Shown: piece after piece, positions 1 through 8,986 of the stretch
Numbering within the stretch: the stretch's first letter is position 1
How the letters are laid out: the number at the start of each line of letters is the position of its first letter
NCBI GenBank assembly: GCA_002352205.1
Contig: DEHZ01000011.1
Coordinates: 52,120-116,119 of the forward strand
Direction: 5' to 3'
Length of the DNA stretch: 64,000 nucleotides
From: Flavobacterium sp. UBA2787
Lineage (GTDB): Bacteria > Bacteroidota > Bacteroidia > Flavobacteriales > Flavobacteriaceae
Program-made: the position numbers and the translations under genes
The notes under the pieces: generated by a model
Told to the model about the DNA's origin: nothing
Seen by the model: only the letters and a program-made list of their open reading frames with translations
The model's database searches: none

Positions 1-40
1 CGTTGAAAAATTACTAAAGTGTACAATTTTAATCCCTTCC

Positions 41-104
41 AATCCATTATAGCAAAGCTATCAAATCAGCGAAAATCTATTTCATCTATCAAATCCGTGT
101 TCCA
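41..104. repeat. dispersed intergenic repeat, copy 1 (ATCCGTGTTCCA family)
   Basis: This stretch holds TCCATTATAGC-AAGCTATCAA, then ATCAGCGAAAA and ATCCGTGTTCCA. The same blocks in the same order occur at 32423-32519, where a 20-nt palindrome sits just before the last block. It lies in the gene-free first 180 bases, upstream of lpxK. The function is unknown. Confidence 0.6.
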
Positions 105-180
105 ATTAAAAACTTTATAATTTCAAAATAAAACCAAATCAAAAAACCAAATATTTCCCAAAAATACCTACATTCGTAAC

Positions 181-1215
181 ATGATTCTCTTGCGAAAAAT
201 ACTCTTCCCTTTTGCCATTCTCTATGGTTTGATTACCGCCATTCGCAATTGGTTTTATGACAAAGGAATTCTAAAATCGCATTCATTTTCCATTCCAATC
301 ATCGCAGTAGGAAACCTCAGTGTAGGCGGAACAGGCAAAACGCCACAAATAGAATATTTAATTCGATTGCTTTTGCCAAACCATAAAATAGCAGTTTTAA
401 GTAGAGGTTACAAACGCAAATCATCCGGATTTTTATTAGCAGAATATTCCTCAACCGCAGAAACGTTGGGAGACGAACCGTTTCAACTCCATCAAAAATT
501 CCCAACCATTCAAGTGGCTGTTGATGCTAATCGTAAAAACGGAATTGAGCAATTGTTAGCTTTACAAAACAAACCGGACATTATTTTGCTTGACGATGCA
601 TTTCAACACCGCAAAGTGAAAGCCGGTTTCTATATTTTACTCACAGCCTACAACGATTTGTATGCCGATGATTTCATTTTGCCTACCGGAAACTTACGTG
701 AAAGTAGAAGTGGAGCAAAGCGTGCAAATATCATAGTTGTCACCAAATGTCCGCCAACGCTTTCCGAAGCAGATCAAAATAAAATTCGTCAAAAATTAAA
801 GCTTTCGACAAATCAAGAACTATATTTTTCGGCTATTCAGTACGATGAAATTTTGTATTCCGAAACCGAAAATCATACAGTTCATTCACTAAAAAACACC
901 GATAAATTATTAGTTGCCGGAATCGCCAAACCCAAACCATTTTTCAACCATTTGCAAGATGGCAATGATGAGGAATTGGAATTTCCCGACCACCACGATT
1001 TTACAGAAAGTGACATCCAAACCATTCAAAAAAAATCAAAAAATAAACCCATTATTACCACCGAAAAAGATTTCGTTCGGCTAAAAGGAAAAGTAAATCC
1101 GGCACAATTATTCTATTTGCCCATTCAAAGTATTTTTCTTTCCAACGGCGAAAATTTCAATAAACAAATAAACAATTATGTGGAACAAAGTACAAGAAAC
1201 CGTTCAGTTTCTTAA
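181..1215 (+). CDS. lpxK: Tetraacyldisaccharide 4'-kinase LpxK
   Basis: LpxK phosphorylates the 4' position of the lipid A disaccharide precursor at the inner face of the cytoplasmic membrane. This is the sixth step of the Raetz pathway. The N-terminus is hydrophobic (residues 5-22), followed by the P-loop GNLSVGGTGKTP (44-55) and a DDAFQHR segment, both typical of the family. The 344-residue length is normal. The last 38 bases overlap the start of the purine nucleoside phosphorylase gene in another frame, so the final dozen residues are shared coding space and the two genes are probably translated together. A TACATTCG box near 168-175 resembles the Bacteroidota -7 element. Confidence 0.95.
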   Translation: MILLRKILFPFAILYGLITAIRNWFYDKGILKSHSFSIPIIAVGNLSVGGTGKTPQIEYLIRLLLPNHKIAVLSRGYKRKSSGFLLAEYSSTAETLGDEPFQLHQKFPTIQVAVDANRKNGIEQLLALQNKPDIILLDDAFQHRKVKAGFYILLTAYNDLYADDFILPTGNLRESRSGAKRANIIVVTKCPPTLSEADQNKIRQKLKLSTNQELYFSAIQYDEILYSETENHTVHSLKNTDKLLVAGIAKPKPFFNHLQDGNDEELEFPDHHDFTESDIQTIQKKSKNKPIITTEKDFVRLKGKVNPAQLFYLPIQSIFLSNGENFNKQINNYVEQSTRNRSVS

Positions 1216-1990
1216 AGAAAAAACCAATTATACTCCTGAATTCGGCATCATTCTCGGCTCCGGATTAGGAACATTTACACAAGATATCGACATCGAATTT
1301 ACCATTCCTTATTCCGAAATTCCTAATTTTCCCGTTTCCACCGTGCAAGGTCACAAAGGTGCCTTGGTTTTTGGTAAAATTGGAAATAAAAGCGTGGTTG
1401 CTATGCAAGGTCGATTCCATTTTTATGAAGGTTACGACATGAAAACAGTGACTTTCCCTGTGCGTGTCATGAAATATTTAGGCGTTCAAAAACTCATTGT
1501 TTCCAATGCGTCCGGCGGTGTAAATCCAAATTACAAAGTGGGCGATGTGGTCGTTATCAAAGATCACATCAACCTATTTCCCGATCATCCGTTGCGAGGA
1601 ACAAACGATGAACGTTTCGGACCACGATTTGTCAACATGAGCGAACCGTACTCTCGAACCATGATTCAAAAAGCCAAAGAAATTGCTCAACAAAATACTA
1701 TTGAACTCAAAGACGGCATCTATTTAGGCTTGCAAGGACCAACTTTTGAAACCCTTGCCGAATACAAAATGGTCAAAATTCTAGGTGCCGATTGCGTCGG
1801 AATGTCCACCGTTCCCGAAGTCATCGTTGCCCGCCACATGGAAGTTGATTGCCTCGGAATTTCGGTCATTACCGACATGGGCGATGAAGAAAACATCCAC
1901 GAAGTCAACCACCAAGAAGTCCTTGAAGCCGCCCGAAAAGCCGAGCCAAAAGTTCGAAAATTAATCAAAGAATTTATTCTGAATTATTAG
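1178..1990 (+). CDS. Purine nucleoside phosphorylase (PNP family)
   Basis: This enzyme cleaves purine (deoxy)nucleosides with phosphate to give free base and (deoxy)ribose-1-phosphate for purine salvage in the cytoplasm. The protein has 270 residues. Family marks are GSGLG (27-31, phosphate binding), the RFHFYEG segment, NASGG, and GMSTVPE before the C-terminal ITD motif. It matches the trimeric PNP class (inosine/guanosine type). The ATG at 1178 lies inside lpxK. It is kept because the residues after it (FLKEKTNYTPEFGIILGSG) are the normal N-terminus. A repeat follows the stop codon. Confidence 0.93.
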   Translation: MWNKVQETVQFLKEKTNYTPEFGIILGSGLGTFTQDIDIEFTIPYSEIPNFPVSTVQGHKGALVFGKIGNKSVVAMQGRFHFYEGYDMKTVTFPVRVMKYLGVQKLIVSNASGGVNPNYKVGDVVVIKDHINLFPDHPLRGTNDERFGPRFVNMSEPYSRTMIQKAKEIAQQNTIELKDGIYLGLQGPTFETLAEYKMVKILGADCVGMSTVPEVIVARHMEVDCLGISVITDMGDEENIHEVNHQEVLEAARKAEPKVRKLIKEFILNY

Positions 1991-2140
1991 GCAGCTTATC
2001 CGGTCATCCGTTGCAACTCCTCGGCCTTCAAGCTATTTTTCTACTGCTTTTTCGTGGCTTCTTAGGTCGCCCCAAAAAGCAATGAAAAATTAGCTTTCTG
2101 TCCTGCGGGGTTTCCACTGCTACCCGGGCTGGGGATTGTG
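1989..2140 (+). repeat. Structured intergenic repeat family, copy A (diverged)
   Basis: Imperfect arms at 2030-2052 and 2074-2096 (AAGCTATTTTTCTACTGC against a matching complement) can form a hairpin of about 23 nt per side. The tip contains GGCTTCTTAGGTCGCC, like the tips of copies at 32112-32191 and 59179-59256. Flanking blocks (GTCATCCGTTGCAACTCCTC before, GGGGTTTCCACTGCTACCC after) correspond to the flanks of those copies. It occupies most of the 303-base gap between the PNP gene and the next gene. From 2140 to 2292 I see nothing else recognisable. Confidence 0.6.
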
Positions 2141-2292
2141 CTGGAAAGAAAGATTAGCGTTTTACGTGTATGTGCAGTAGCGGATTAGAAGCACTTTTTT
2201 TTCGGCTTGAAATAAATTTAACTTAAAAAGACAAAATTTGAATTTACCAATTTCCTTGCTATAAGTTATAAACCTTTTAGAAATTGGTTCTG

Positions 2293-3015
2293 TTATTTCT
2301 TTCTACCGAATAGTCTTGATAGAAAACTTTGTTTAACTCGTTTTTCGACAATCCAAATTGGCTCGTCAGTTGGTCTTACAATTTTTGTTTTTGGGCCTGA
2401 TTTACCCCAGGGAAATCCTGTTCGTATTGGTTTATTGGTCAAGTCTGCCACTAAAAATATTTCTGGTAGCTGAATTTGCCCATTTTCAAAGTTATAGTCC
2501 TTTTCGTTTTTTTCCATTATTCCGACTTTTTCATTCCAAATCTCCATTACGGTTTTCTCGTGAATAATGTCCAAGTTGGATTGATTCCCTTTTTGTCCGA
2601 ACTCGTCAACGTGTTTTATGAACTCAGCTAAATTTTCAGAGTGTTTTACAATTACAGCTGGGTCATGACACACATAGTAAACTGAATTCCAATTTCCCTT
2701 TGAGTCAATGTCTAAAATCCAAAAATTCCCAAATCCATCTCCTGCTAGTTGGATTGAGTTTGGAAACAATTCTTCAAATCCGAAATGATTGAAAGTGTCA
2801 AAACGGACTTCTTCAAGTCCATAGAACTCAAATCCTTTACTAAATCTTAATAGTTCTTCAATTTCTTTCGGTAAGTAGTTATTTGGGAGTTGTCTTATGA
2901 GGTTTTCTATTTCACTATCAGATATTCCATCCAACAATTCAACCTTATACGAATCTCCATCTTCTGATTTATATTGGTTTGAAAGTATTAATTCTAATTG
3001 ATCTTTCGGTTTCAT
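2293..3015 (-). CDS. SMI1/KNR4-family protein
   Basis: The protein has 240 residues. Residues 30-140 look like the SMI1/KNR4 (SUKH) fold: an acidic helical start, LPxxYxP-EIEELLRFSKG, and the core GDGFGNFWILDI followed by a strand and VYYVCHDP. SUKH proteins are often immunity proteins against secreted or contact-delivered toxins, but many are orphan cytoplasmic proteins. No toxin gene lies nearby, so an immunity role is only possible. The C-terminal 90 residues (basic, ending SFLSRLFGRKK) match nothing I know. It is a single gene between a repeat and a kinase on the same strand. Confidence 0.75.
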   Translation of the reverse strand: MKPKDQLELILSNQYKSEDGDSYKVELLDGISDSEIENLIRQLPNNYLPKEIEELLRFSKGFEFYGLEEVRFDTFNHFGFEELFPNSIQLAGDGFGNFWILDIDSKGNWNSVYYVCHDPAVIVKHSENLAEFIKHVDEFGQKGNQSNLDIIHEKTVMEIWNEKVGIMEKNEKDYNFENGQIQLPEIFLVADLTNKPIRTGFPWGKSGPKTKIVRPTDEPIWIVEKRVKQSFLSRLFGRKK

Positions 3016-3053
3016 ATTTGTTTGTGTTGATATAGCTGTGTTTAATTAATTAA

Positions 3054-5234
3054 CTAACCCAACTGCTGAGCAATCACTTTATAAAAATTATCAGGATTAA
3101 AAGGCTTAGTCACCACATCATTCATCCCAAAAGAAAGCAACATTTCACGGTTTTCATTCAACGAAATAGCCGTTAACGCAATAATAGGAAGCTTCTTGTT
3201 GAACTCTCTGATTCGTTCGGTGGCAATCGTTCCGTTTATGCCGGGAAGATGAACATCCATTAAAACCAAGTCGTAGCCATTGTTGCGAATCATTTCAATG
3301 GCATCTTCACCATTGTCTATGAGTTCACAGGCAATTTCTTTGTTTTCCAACATTTTTTTGGTAATCATTTGGTTGATTTTATTATCCTCAACAACCAACA
3401 CTTTTTTGAAAGCAAAGACACTTTCATCATATTGTTTCTTAACTTCCACAAACGTTTGCTGACCTAATTCAAAATCAACATCAAACGAAAAAGTAGAACC
3501 AATTCCTTCTGCACTTGTGAGCTTGATTTCGCCACCCAATAAATTTACCAATCGTTTAACAATGGCTAATCCCAATCCGGTGCCGCCATATTTTCGGTTA
3601 ATTTCTACAGAACCTTGCGAAAAACTTTCAAAAATAGTTTGTTGTTTCTCTAACGGAATTCCGATTCCCGTATCCGAAATTTCAAAACGAATAGATGAAA
3701 TATCATTTTCGTTTTTCAGCATTTTGGCCGACACATTTACTTTTCCGTTTTTGGTAAACTTCAACGCATTATTAATCAAATTAATAAAAATTTGAGAAAG
3801 TTTTGTTGGGTCGCCAATTAAATTATCAGGAATGCTTTCATCTAACTCCAATTCAAAATCATTGTTGTTTTTGCTGGCTAAATCTTTGAAAGAATTATAC
3901 AAATCGCTCAACAGTTGTTTAACGTTTACGTTTATACTTTCAATTTCAATATTTTCACTTTCAACACGGTTAATTTCTAAAATATCATTGATAAACGTGA
4001 GCAAATAATCTCCTGAAAATTTAAGCGAAGTAAGGTATTGCAACTGCGATTTTTTCGGATTTTCTTCAATGAGCAAATGCGTGATTCCGTTAATGGCATT
4101 CAAAGGCGTTCGCAATTCATGACTCACCGTCGATAAAAATTCTGCTCTGGCTTTGGAAGCTTTTTCAGCTTTGTCTTTGGCTAATTGAAGTTCACTGTTT
4201 TTGTCTTGCAATAGTTTGTTCGATTGACTTCGGATAATATTATTTTTATACAACGACAAACTCAATAACGACAAAATCGAAATCAGAGCAATACTTAAAA
4301 TACTAATTAATTTAGAAAATTTGTTGGCTCGTTGTTGTTCTTTGTTTTCGCGATCCATTTGGTCAATCGACTTTAAACGCTCGGCTTCTTTAAAACTTAA
4401 AAAATCTTCCGTTCCAATTCGTTTACTGTTTAATTCCTGAATACTATCCCTGATTCGTAGGTGTTGTTTCATGTATTTGAATGAATTGTCAACATCAATC
4501 ATTTTTTCATACACTTCACTCAATGTTCGGGCAACATTGGCTTTTAGTTCTAAATTTTTGTTTTTTGAACTTAAATCCAACGCTTTATTTAGGTAATTTA
4601 AAGCAAGGTTATAACGATTGTCTTCTGCTTCAATCAAACCAATTTGATACAAAGCTTCAGCTTTGGTTTTAAAATGATCTTCTTCATCCGGATTAACTAT
4701 TACCGTGTTTAAAATGGATAAAGCCAATTGATTTTCGCCTTTGGCACGGTAAACAATACCTTTTTGGAGGTTAATCATTTCTTTAGCTTCCGGAATATCT
4801 ATCGTTTCATAGATTTTTTCGGCTTCTTTAAAATAATATTCAGCTTTAGAATATTCTTTTCGTTCAATGTAACATAAACCTAAGTTATAAAACGTATACG
4901 CTTGGTTTGAAGATGGTTTCTGATTATTATAAAGTGAAATACTTTTGTTGTAGGTTTGAATGGCATCGGCATATTTTTTTAATTCAAAATATACGTTTCC
5001 TAAAAAAGAGTAGGCATCAGCTTGAGCCTGATAATCTTTTTTTTCTTCAGCAAATTCAATTGCTTTTTGAATGTAATCTTGTGAACTTCTGTAGTTGTTA
5101 TTCTTTTTATGAAAATTAGCCAGCTCAATAAAATAGTTGGTGCTATCCAATTCTTCTTCATCATCCGAAGAAGATTTTGTTTGGGAATTAACAGTTATAG
5201 TTAGAATAAGGAATACTAAAGTAAAATACTTCAT
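3054..5234 (-). CDS. TPR-containing hybrid sensor histidine kinase/response regulator
   Basis: The order of parts in the 726 residues is: signal sequence (1-17, ending VNSQ), periplasmic TPR-like repeats (about 35-265), one membrane segment (307-329), a coiled linker, HisKA with SHELRTP (phospho-acceptor His372), HATPase_c (Asn485/Asn489 N-box, DTGIGIP G1, GGTGLGLAIVKRL G2), and a C-terminal receiver with the acceptor Asp660 in LVLMDVHLPG. There is no DNA-binding domain, so the signal must pass through a phosphorelay or another regulator. No partner regulator is adjacent. The ligand is unknown; TPR sensors of this kind are common in Bacteroidota. Confidence 0.92.
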   Translation of the reverse strand: MKYFTLVFLILTITVNSQTKSSSDDEEELDSTNYFIELANFHKKNNNYRSSQDYIQKAIEFAEEKKDYQAQADAYSFLGNVYFELKKYADAIQTYNKSISLYNNQKPSSNQAYTFYNLGLCYIERKEYSKAEYYFKEAEKIYETIDIPEAKEMINLQKGIVYRAKGENQLALSILNTVIVNPDEEDHFKTKAEALYQIGLIEAEDNRYNLALNYLNKALDLSSKNKNLELKANVARTLSEVYEKMIDVDNSFKYMKQHLRIRDSIQELNSKRIGTEDFLSFKEAERLKSIDQMDRENKEQQRANKFSKLISILSIALISILSLLSLSLYKNNIIRSQSNKLLQDKNSELQLAKDKAEKASKARAEFLSTVSHELRTPLNAINGITHLLIEENPKKSQLQYLTSLKFSGDYLLTFINDILEINRVESENIEIESINVNVKQLLSDLYNSFKDLASKNNNDFELELDESIPDNLIGDPTKLSQIFINLINNALKFTKNGKVNVSAKMLKNENDISSIRFEISDTGIGIPLEKQQTIFESFSQGSVEINRKYGGTGLGLAIVKRLVNLLGGEIKLTSAEGIGSTFSFDVDFELGQQTFVEVKKQYDESVFAFKKVLVVEDNKINQMITKKMLENKEIACELIDNGEDAIEMIRNNGYDLVLMDVHLPGINGTIATERIREFNKKLPIIALTAISLNENREMLLSFGMNDVVTKPFNPDNFYKVIAQQLG

Positions 5235-5271
5235 ACCAAAAAAATGGTTATATTTAATGGTATAAAATTAA

Positions 5272-6264
5272 CTATTTATTTGAAATATACCCAATTAAGT
5301 CAATAATTCTTGATGAATAACCAATTTCGTTATCATACCAACCCACTACTTTTACCATTTTGTCAATAACGGAGGTCAATTGAGCATCAAAAAGACATGA
5401 ATTTTGGTTGCCAATTATATCAACTGAAACGATTGGATCTTCCGTGTAAGCTAGAATTCCTTTTAGATTTGTTTGAGATGCTTTTAGAAAAGCAACATTA
5501 ATTTCTTCAATCGAAACGGCTCTGGAAACATAGCAAGTAATATCTGTCAAAGAACCATCTGGAACCGGAACACGAATGCCACTTCCACCTAATTTTCCAT
5601 CCAATTTCGGAAAAATTTTAGTCAACGCTTTTGCAGCTCCGGTTGTGGTTGGAACGATTGACTGAGCTGCACCACGAGCCCTTCGTAAATCTTTGTGTGG
5701 TTGGTCGTGCAAACTTTGATCGGTGGTGTAGGAGTGAACGGTGGTAATGTAAGCTTGCTCAATTCCGCATAACTCGTCAATAGTTTTAATCATTGGAGCC
5801 GCATTGTTGGTCGTGCAACTCGCATTGGAAATAATCACTTCAGAACCATCTAAAATCGATTCATTCACACCTAAAACGACTGTTTTGATTTGATCATCTT
5901 CTGGTGGAGCAGAGAGAATAACTTTTTTGGCTCCGGCAGAAATATGTTGATAGGCTTCTTCGTAAGTTTTAAATTTTCCTGTACTTTCAATCACAACATC
6001 AATAGATTGCCAATTCAAATCGGAGATGTTTTTTTTTCTGAAAAAGGAATACGATTTTCCATCTACAAAAATATGTTCTTCATCAAAAGTAACTTCGTTT
6101 GGTAAAACGCCATGAATACTGTCGTACTTCAATAGATGAGACATCGTTCTCGTATCGGCAATGTCGTTAATGGCAACTACTTCAATTGTGGGATGATTGA
6201 GCAATAATCGGAATAAATTTCTTCCAATTCTTCCAAAACCGTTGATGGCTATTTTTGTTTTCAA
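5272..6264 (-). CDS. gap: Type I glyceraldehyde-3-phosphate dehydrogenase
   Basis: GAPDH oxidises glyceraldehyde-3-phosphate with phosphate and NAD(P) to 1,3-bisphosphoglycerate (glycolysis/gluconeogenesis, cytoplasm). Seen directly are the Rossmann start INGFGRIGRN, the catalytic cysteine in SNASCTTN (Cys150), the HSYTTDQ segment with the catalytic histidine, and the C-terminal WYDNEIGYS. The length of 330 is normal. Flavobacteria often carry more than one gap gene, so this may be an anabolic or catabolic paralogue. A 16-bp inverted repeat lies just upstream, between it and lipA. Confidence 0.96.
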   Translation of the reverse strand: MKTKIAINGFGRIGRNLFRLLLNHPTIEVVAINDIADTRTMSHLLKYDSIHGVLPNEVTFDEEHIFVDGKSYSFFRKKNISDLNWQSIDVVIESTGKFKTYEEAYQHISAGAKKVILSAPPEDDQIKTVVLGVNESILDGSEVIISNASCTTNNAAPMIKTIDELCGIEQAYITTVHSYTTDQSLHDQPHKDLRRARGAAQSIVPTTTGAAKALTKIFPKLDGKLGGSGIRVPVPDGSLTDITCYVSRAVSIEEINVAFLKASQTNLKGILAYTEDPIVSVDIIGNQNSCLFDAQLTSVIDKMVKVVGWYDNEIGYSSRIIDLIGYISNK

Positions 6265-6279
6265 GTTTCAAGTTTGAAA

Positions 6280-6328
6280 TTTCAAGTTTCAGGTTTTCGG
6301 AACTTAACTTGAAACCTGAAACTTGAAA
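6280..6328. repeat. Inverted repeat of the GTTTCAAGTTTCAGG motif
   Basis: TTTCAAGTTTCAGGTT (6280-6295) and its exact reverse complement (6313-6328) form a 16-bp perfect stem with a 17-nt loop between gap and lipA. Single arms of the same motif recur at 17550-17573 and 32264-32280. It could work as a transcript-processing or termination structure, but the run of T expected for an intrinsic terminator is absent. Confidence 0.7.
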
Positions 6329-6335
6329 CAAATTT

Positions 6336-7208
6336 TTAAAGTATATGTTTTTGAGCATGATAAGATGATCGCACCAACGCACCACTTTCTACATGACGGA
6401 AACCTAATTCTTTTCCGATTTCTTCGTATTTTTTAAATTGATCCGGTGTAATGAATTCTTTTACAGGTAAGTGTTTTTTACTCGGTTGAAGGTATTGTCC
6501 TATTGTTACAATATCAACATTTACAGAACGAAGGTCTTTCATGGTTTGAATTACTTCTTCTTCCGTTTCACCTAAACCTAACATAATTCCTGATTTGGTT
6601 CTGCGGATGCCTTTTTCTTTCAGGTAACGCAAAACTTCTAAACTACGGTCGTATTTCGCTTGAATTCGTACTTCACGAGTCAATCTGCGAACAGTTTCCA
6701 TATTGTGCGAAACAACTTCGGGATTGGCTTCAATAATTCGGTCAATATTTCTTTCTACACCTTGAAAATCAGGAATCAATGTTTCTAACGTGGTTTCAGG
6801 ATTCATTCTTCTGATGGCCAGAATGGTTTCATACCAAATGATTGAACCCATATCTTTGATGTCGTCACGATCTACACTGGTAATCACGGCGTGTTTAATG
6901 TTCATGATTTTGATAGAACGAGCCACTTTTTCAGGTTCATCCCAATCTACTGTTTCCGGTCTTCCGGTTTTTACACCGCAAAATCCGCACGAACGGGTAC
7001 AAATGTTTCCGAGAATCATGAAAGTTGCTGTTCCTTCACCCCAACATTCGCCCATGTTCGGGCAACTTCCGGAGGTACAAATTGTGTTTAATTTGTACTT
7101 GTCAACTAATCCTCGAAGTTCGGTATATTTTTGTCCGGTTGGCAGTTTTACTCGCAACCATTTTGGTTTTCCTATTGGTGGCTGAACGCTATCTAAAACA
7201 CTTTCCAT
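6336..7208 (-). CDS. lipA: Lipoyl synthase
   Basis: This radical SAM enzyme inserts two sulfurs into the octanoyl chain on lipoyl-dependent proteins (pyruvate and oxoglutarate dehydrogenases, glycine cleavage). The 290 residues carry both clusters' ligands: the auxiliary cluster [12 protein letters not shown] (Cys44, Cys49, Cys55) and the radical [11 protein letters not shown] (Cys70, Cys74, Cys77). The length is normal and the start is well placed. A TATCTTTG box on the minus strand at 7228-7235 fits a Bacteroidota -7 promoter element about 20 bases before the ATG. Confidence 0.97.
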   Translation of the reverse strand: MESVLDSVQPPIGKPKWLRVKLPTGQKYTELRGLVDKYKLNTICTSGSCPNMGECWGEGTATFMILGNICTRSCGFCGVKTGRPETVDWDEPEKVARSIKIMNIKHAVITSVDRDDIKDMGSIIWYETILAIRRMNPETTLETLIPDFQGVERNIDRIIEANPEVVSHNMETVRRLTREVRIQAKYDRSLEVLRYLKEKGIRRTKSGIMLGLGETEEEVIQTMKDLRSVNVDIVTIGQYLQPSKKHLPVKEFITPDQFKKYEEIGKELGFRHVESGALVRSSYHAQKHIL

Positions 7209-7227
7209 GTTGCAATTTTTAGAACTG

Positions 7228-7235
7228 CAAAGATA
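7228..7235 (-). promoter_or_regulatory. Putative -7 element (TAnnTTTG) of lipA
   Basis: TATCTTTG on the minus strand, 20 bases before the lipA start, matches the Bacteroidota primary sigma factor -7 consensus. No clear TTTG -33 box is seen at the usual distance. Confidence 0.45.
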
Positions 7236-7325
7236 GAAAAGATTGAGGAATTAAGTGTTGATTTAACTAAAATTGAACAATTGTATAGTAAAGAATCGTT
7301 CAATAAAAATATCAAATCAATATAA

Positions 7326-7874
7326 TTATCTTCCTTGAATGATTTCTGCTAACAATTTTTTGGCTCTAAGAAGTTTAACTTTTACGTTACTCAAAGGTTC
7401 GTTTAACTGTTCTGCAATTTCCTGATAACTCATTTCTTGAAAGTAACGAAGTTGAATAACTTCTTGATAATGAGGTTTTAATTCTTTTATGTATTCTAAC
7501 AAGCGAGACAAATTTTGTTCGGTAATTAATTTATCTTCTGCCGATGGCGTTGTGTCTGCCACATTATAAGCCTGATGATCTTCTTCGTCCGTAATGTCTA
7601 CAAAAAGAGAAATTTTCTTTTTGCGAAGCATATCAATATGCACATTTTTAGCAATTGCAATGAGCCATGTATTGAATTGAAATTCCGGATTGTAATTGGC
7701 TATTTTGTCAAAAGCTTTTGCAAAGGTTTCGATGGTAATGTCTTCTGCATCCGTTTCATTCTCTGTTCTTTTGAGCATAAAACCATAGACTTCGTTCCAA
7801 TACATATCCAAAAGAGAAGTAAAGGCAACTTGATCACCATTGGTGGCTTTTTCTATGATTTTTTTTATTTCCAA
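7326..7874 (-). CDS. ECF-type RNA polymerase sigma-70 factor (TTG start)
   Basis: This sigma factor of about 182 residues has region 2 (ENETDAEDITIETFAKAF and FNTWLIAIAKNVHIDMLRKKK) and region 4 (YQEVIQLRYFQEMSYQEIAEQL, then SNVKVKLLRAKKLL). An upstream ATG at 7955 would add 27 residues (NYGNCLNFYAFEC...) that belong to no sigma factor and lie inside the glycosyltransferase gene. I therefore prefer the TTG at 7872-7874, giving LEIKKIIEKATNGDQ as the start and a 10-base overlap with the gene before it. No anti-sigma gene is next to it. The target regulon is unknown. Confidence 0.88.
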   Translation of the reverse strand: MEIKKIIEKATNGDQVAFTSLLDMYWNEVYGFMLKRTENETDAEDITIETFAKAFDKIANYNPEFQFNTWLIAIAKNVHIDMLRKKKISLFVDITDEEDHQAYNVADTTPSAEDKLITEQNLSRLLEYIKELKPHYQEVIQLRYFQEMSYQEIAEQLNEPLSNVKVKLLRAKKLLAEIIQGR

Positions 7875-8971
7875 TGAACAGGTTTTGAAAAAAGATTGGT
7901 AAAAAACACATTCAAATGCGTAAAAATTAAGGCAATTTCCATAATTGGAAACCAATAGATAACGTCTTTTTCGTTCAATTTATTGGCTGCATAACCCAAG
8001 GATGTCCAAGTGAATATATAGCGAAACAAAACAATTGGCAACACAAACATCCATTGGTGTTGAAAAGCCAACAAAATGATAGCAAGAATTAAAAATGATA
8101 ATTGTGATAAGAAAAACAATGCCAATTGAAAACGGTCAAATGATTTGTAATAGGTTGCGGTAGAAACATGTCTTCTTTTTTGATCAAACCATTCCTTGAA
8201 ACTGGTTTTTGGCATGGAATATGTGAAACTTTCTTTAGAAAAGCAAACGGTTGTATTTTCTGAATTAGATGCTTGATTCACAAATAAATCATCGTCACCG
8301 GAACGTAGTTTCATGTGGTCGATAAATCCGTTTACTCGGAAGAATTCGTCTCTTTTGTAAGCTAAATTACGCCCAACGCCCATATATGGTTTCCCGATTT
8401 TTGCCCATCCAAAATATTGCGTAGCAGTCAACAATGTTTCAAAACGGATAAGTTTGTTTAGAAATGAATTCGGAATTTTTTCATACGCTCCATAACCCAA
8501 AACAATTGTTTTTTTGAGTGTAAAATTGGAACTCATTTCTTTTATCCATTCTTTAGAATTTGGATAACAATCGGCATCAGTAAAGAGCAAATATTCGTTT
8601 TTAGCTGCTTTTATTCCCAACGTAAGTGCAAACTTTTTATTTCCCCAAAAGGCTTCGTTGTTTTGCACTTTTACCAATTTGATATTGGAATGTTGTTTTT
8701 CAAATTCTTCAAAAAGGTCTAACGTATTGTCTGAAGATGAATCATCTATCAATACAATTTCAAAATCAGGATAGTTTTGTTCGAGTAGTAAAGGAACGAA
8801 TTTTCTAACGTTTTCACCTTCATTTTTAGCACAAACTATAATTGAAATCGGAATACGTTTTGGATTGCTTTTTTGAATCTTAGCAAACGAAAATTTTCCA
8901 AAAATCACTACATAATAGAGCAATTGAATGACCGTTATACCAATCAAACTATAAAACAATATGTCAAGCAT
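7865..8971 (-). CDS. Membrane-anchored family 2 glycosyltransferase
   Basis: The 368-residue protein has an N-terminal membrane helix (about 3-25) and a GT-A catalytic domain with CAKNEGENV, IDDSSSDNT and the metal-binding TDADCYP (DxD-like). The acceptor side has RSGDDDLFVN and the QKRRH motif, and two or three membrane helices close the C-terminus (about 285-360). QxxRH-like motifs are typical of processive or lipid-linked GT2 enzymes. It probably acts at the inner membrane on an envelope polysaccharide or glycolipid; the sugar and acceptor are unknown. It shares 10 bases with the sigma factor gene downstream, so the two are co-transcribed. Confidence 0.9.
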   Translation of the reverse strand: MLDILFYSLIGITVIQLLYYVVIFGKFSFAKIQKSNPKRIPISIIVCAKNEGENVRKFVPLLLEQNYPDFEIVLIDDSSSDNTLDLFEEFEKQHSNIKLVKVQNNEAFWGNKKFALTLGIKAAKNEYLLFTDADCYPNSKEWIKEMSSNFTLKKTIVLGYGAYEKIPNSFLNKLIRFETLLTATQYFGWAKIGKPYMGVGRNLAYKRDEFFRVNGFIDHMKLRSGDDDLFVNQASNSENTTVCFSKESFTYSMPKTSFKEWFDQKRRHVSTATYYKSFDRFQLALFFLSQLSFLILAIILLAFQHQWMFVLPIVLFRYIFTWTSLGYAANKLNEKDVIYWFPIMEIALIFTHLNVFFTNLFSKPVHWK

Positions 8972-8986
8972 AATGTATTGGTGATT

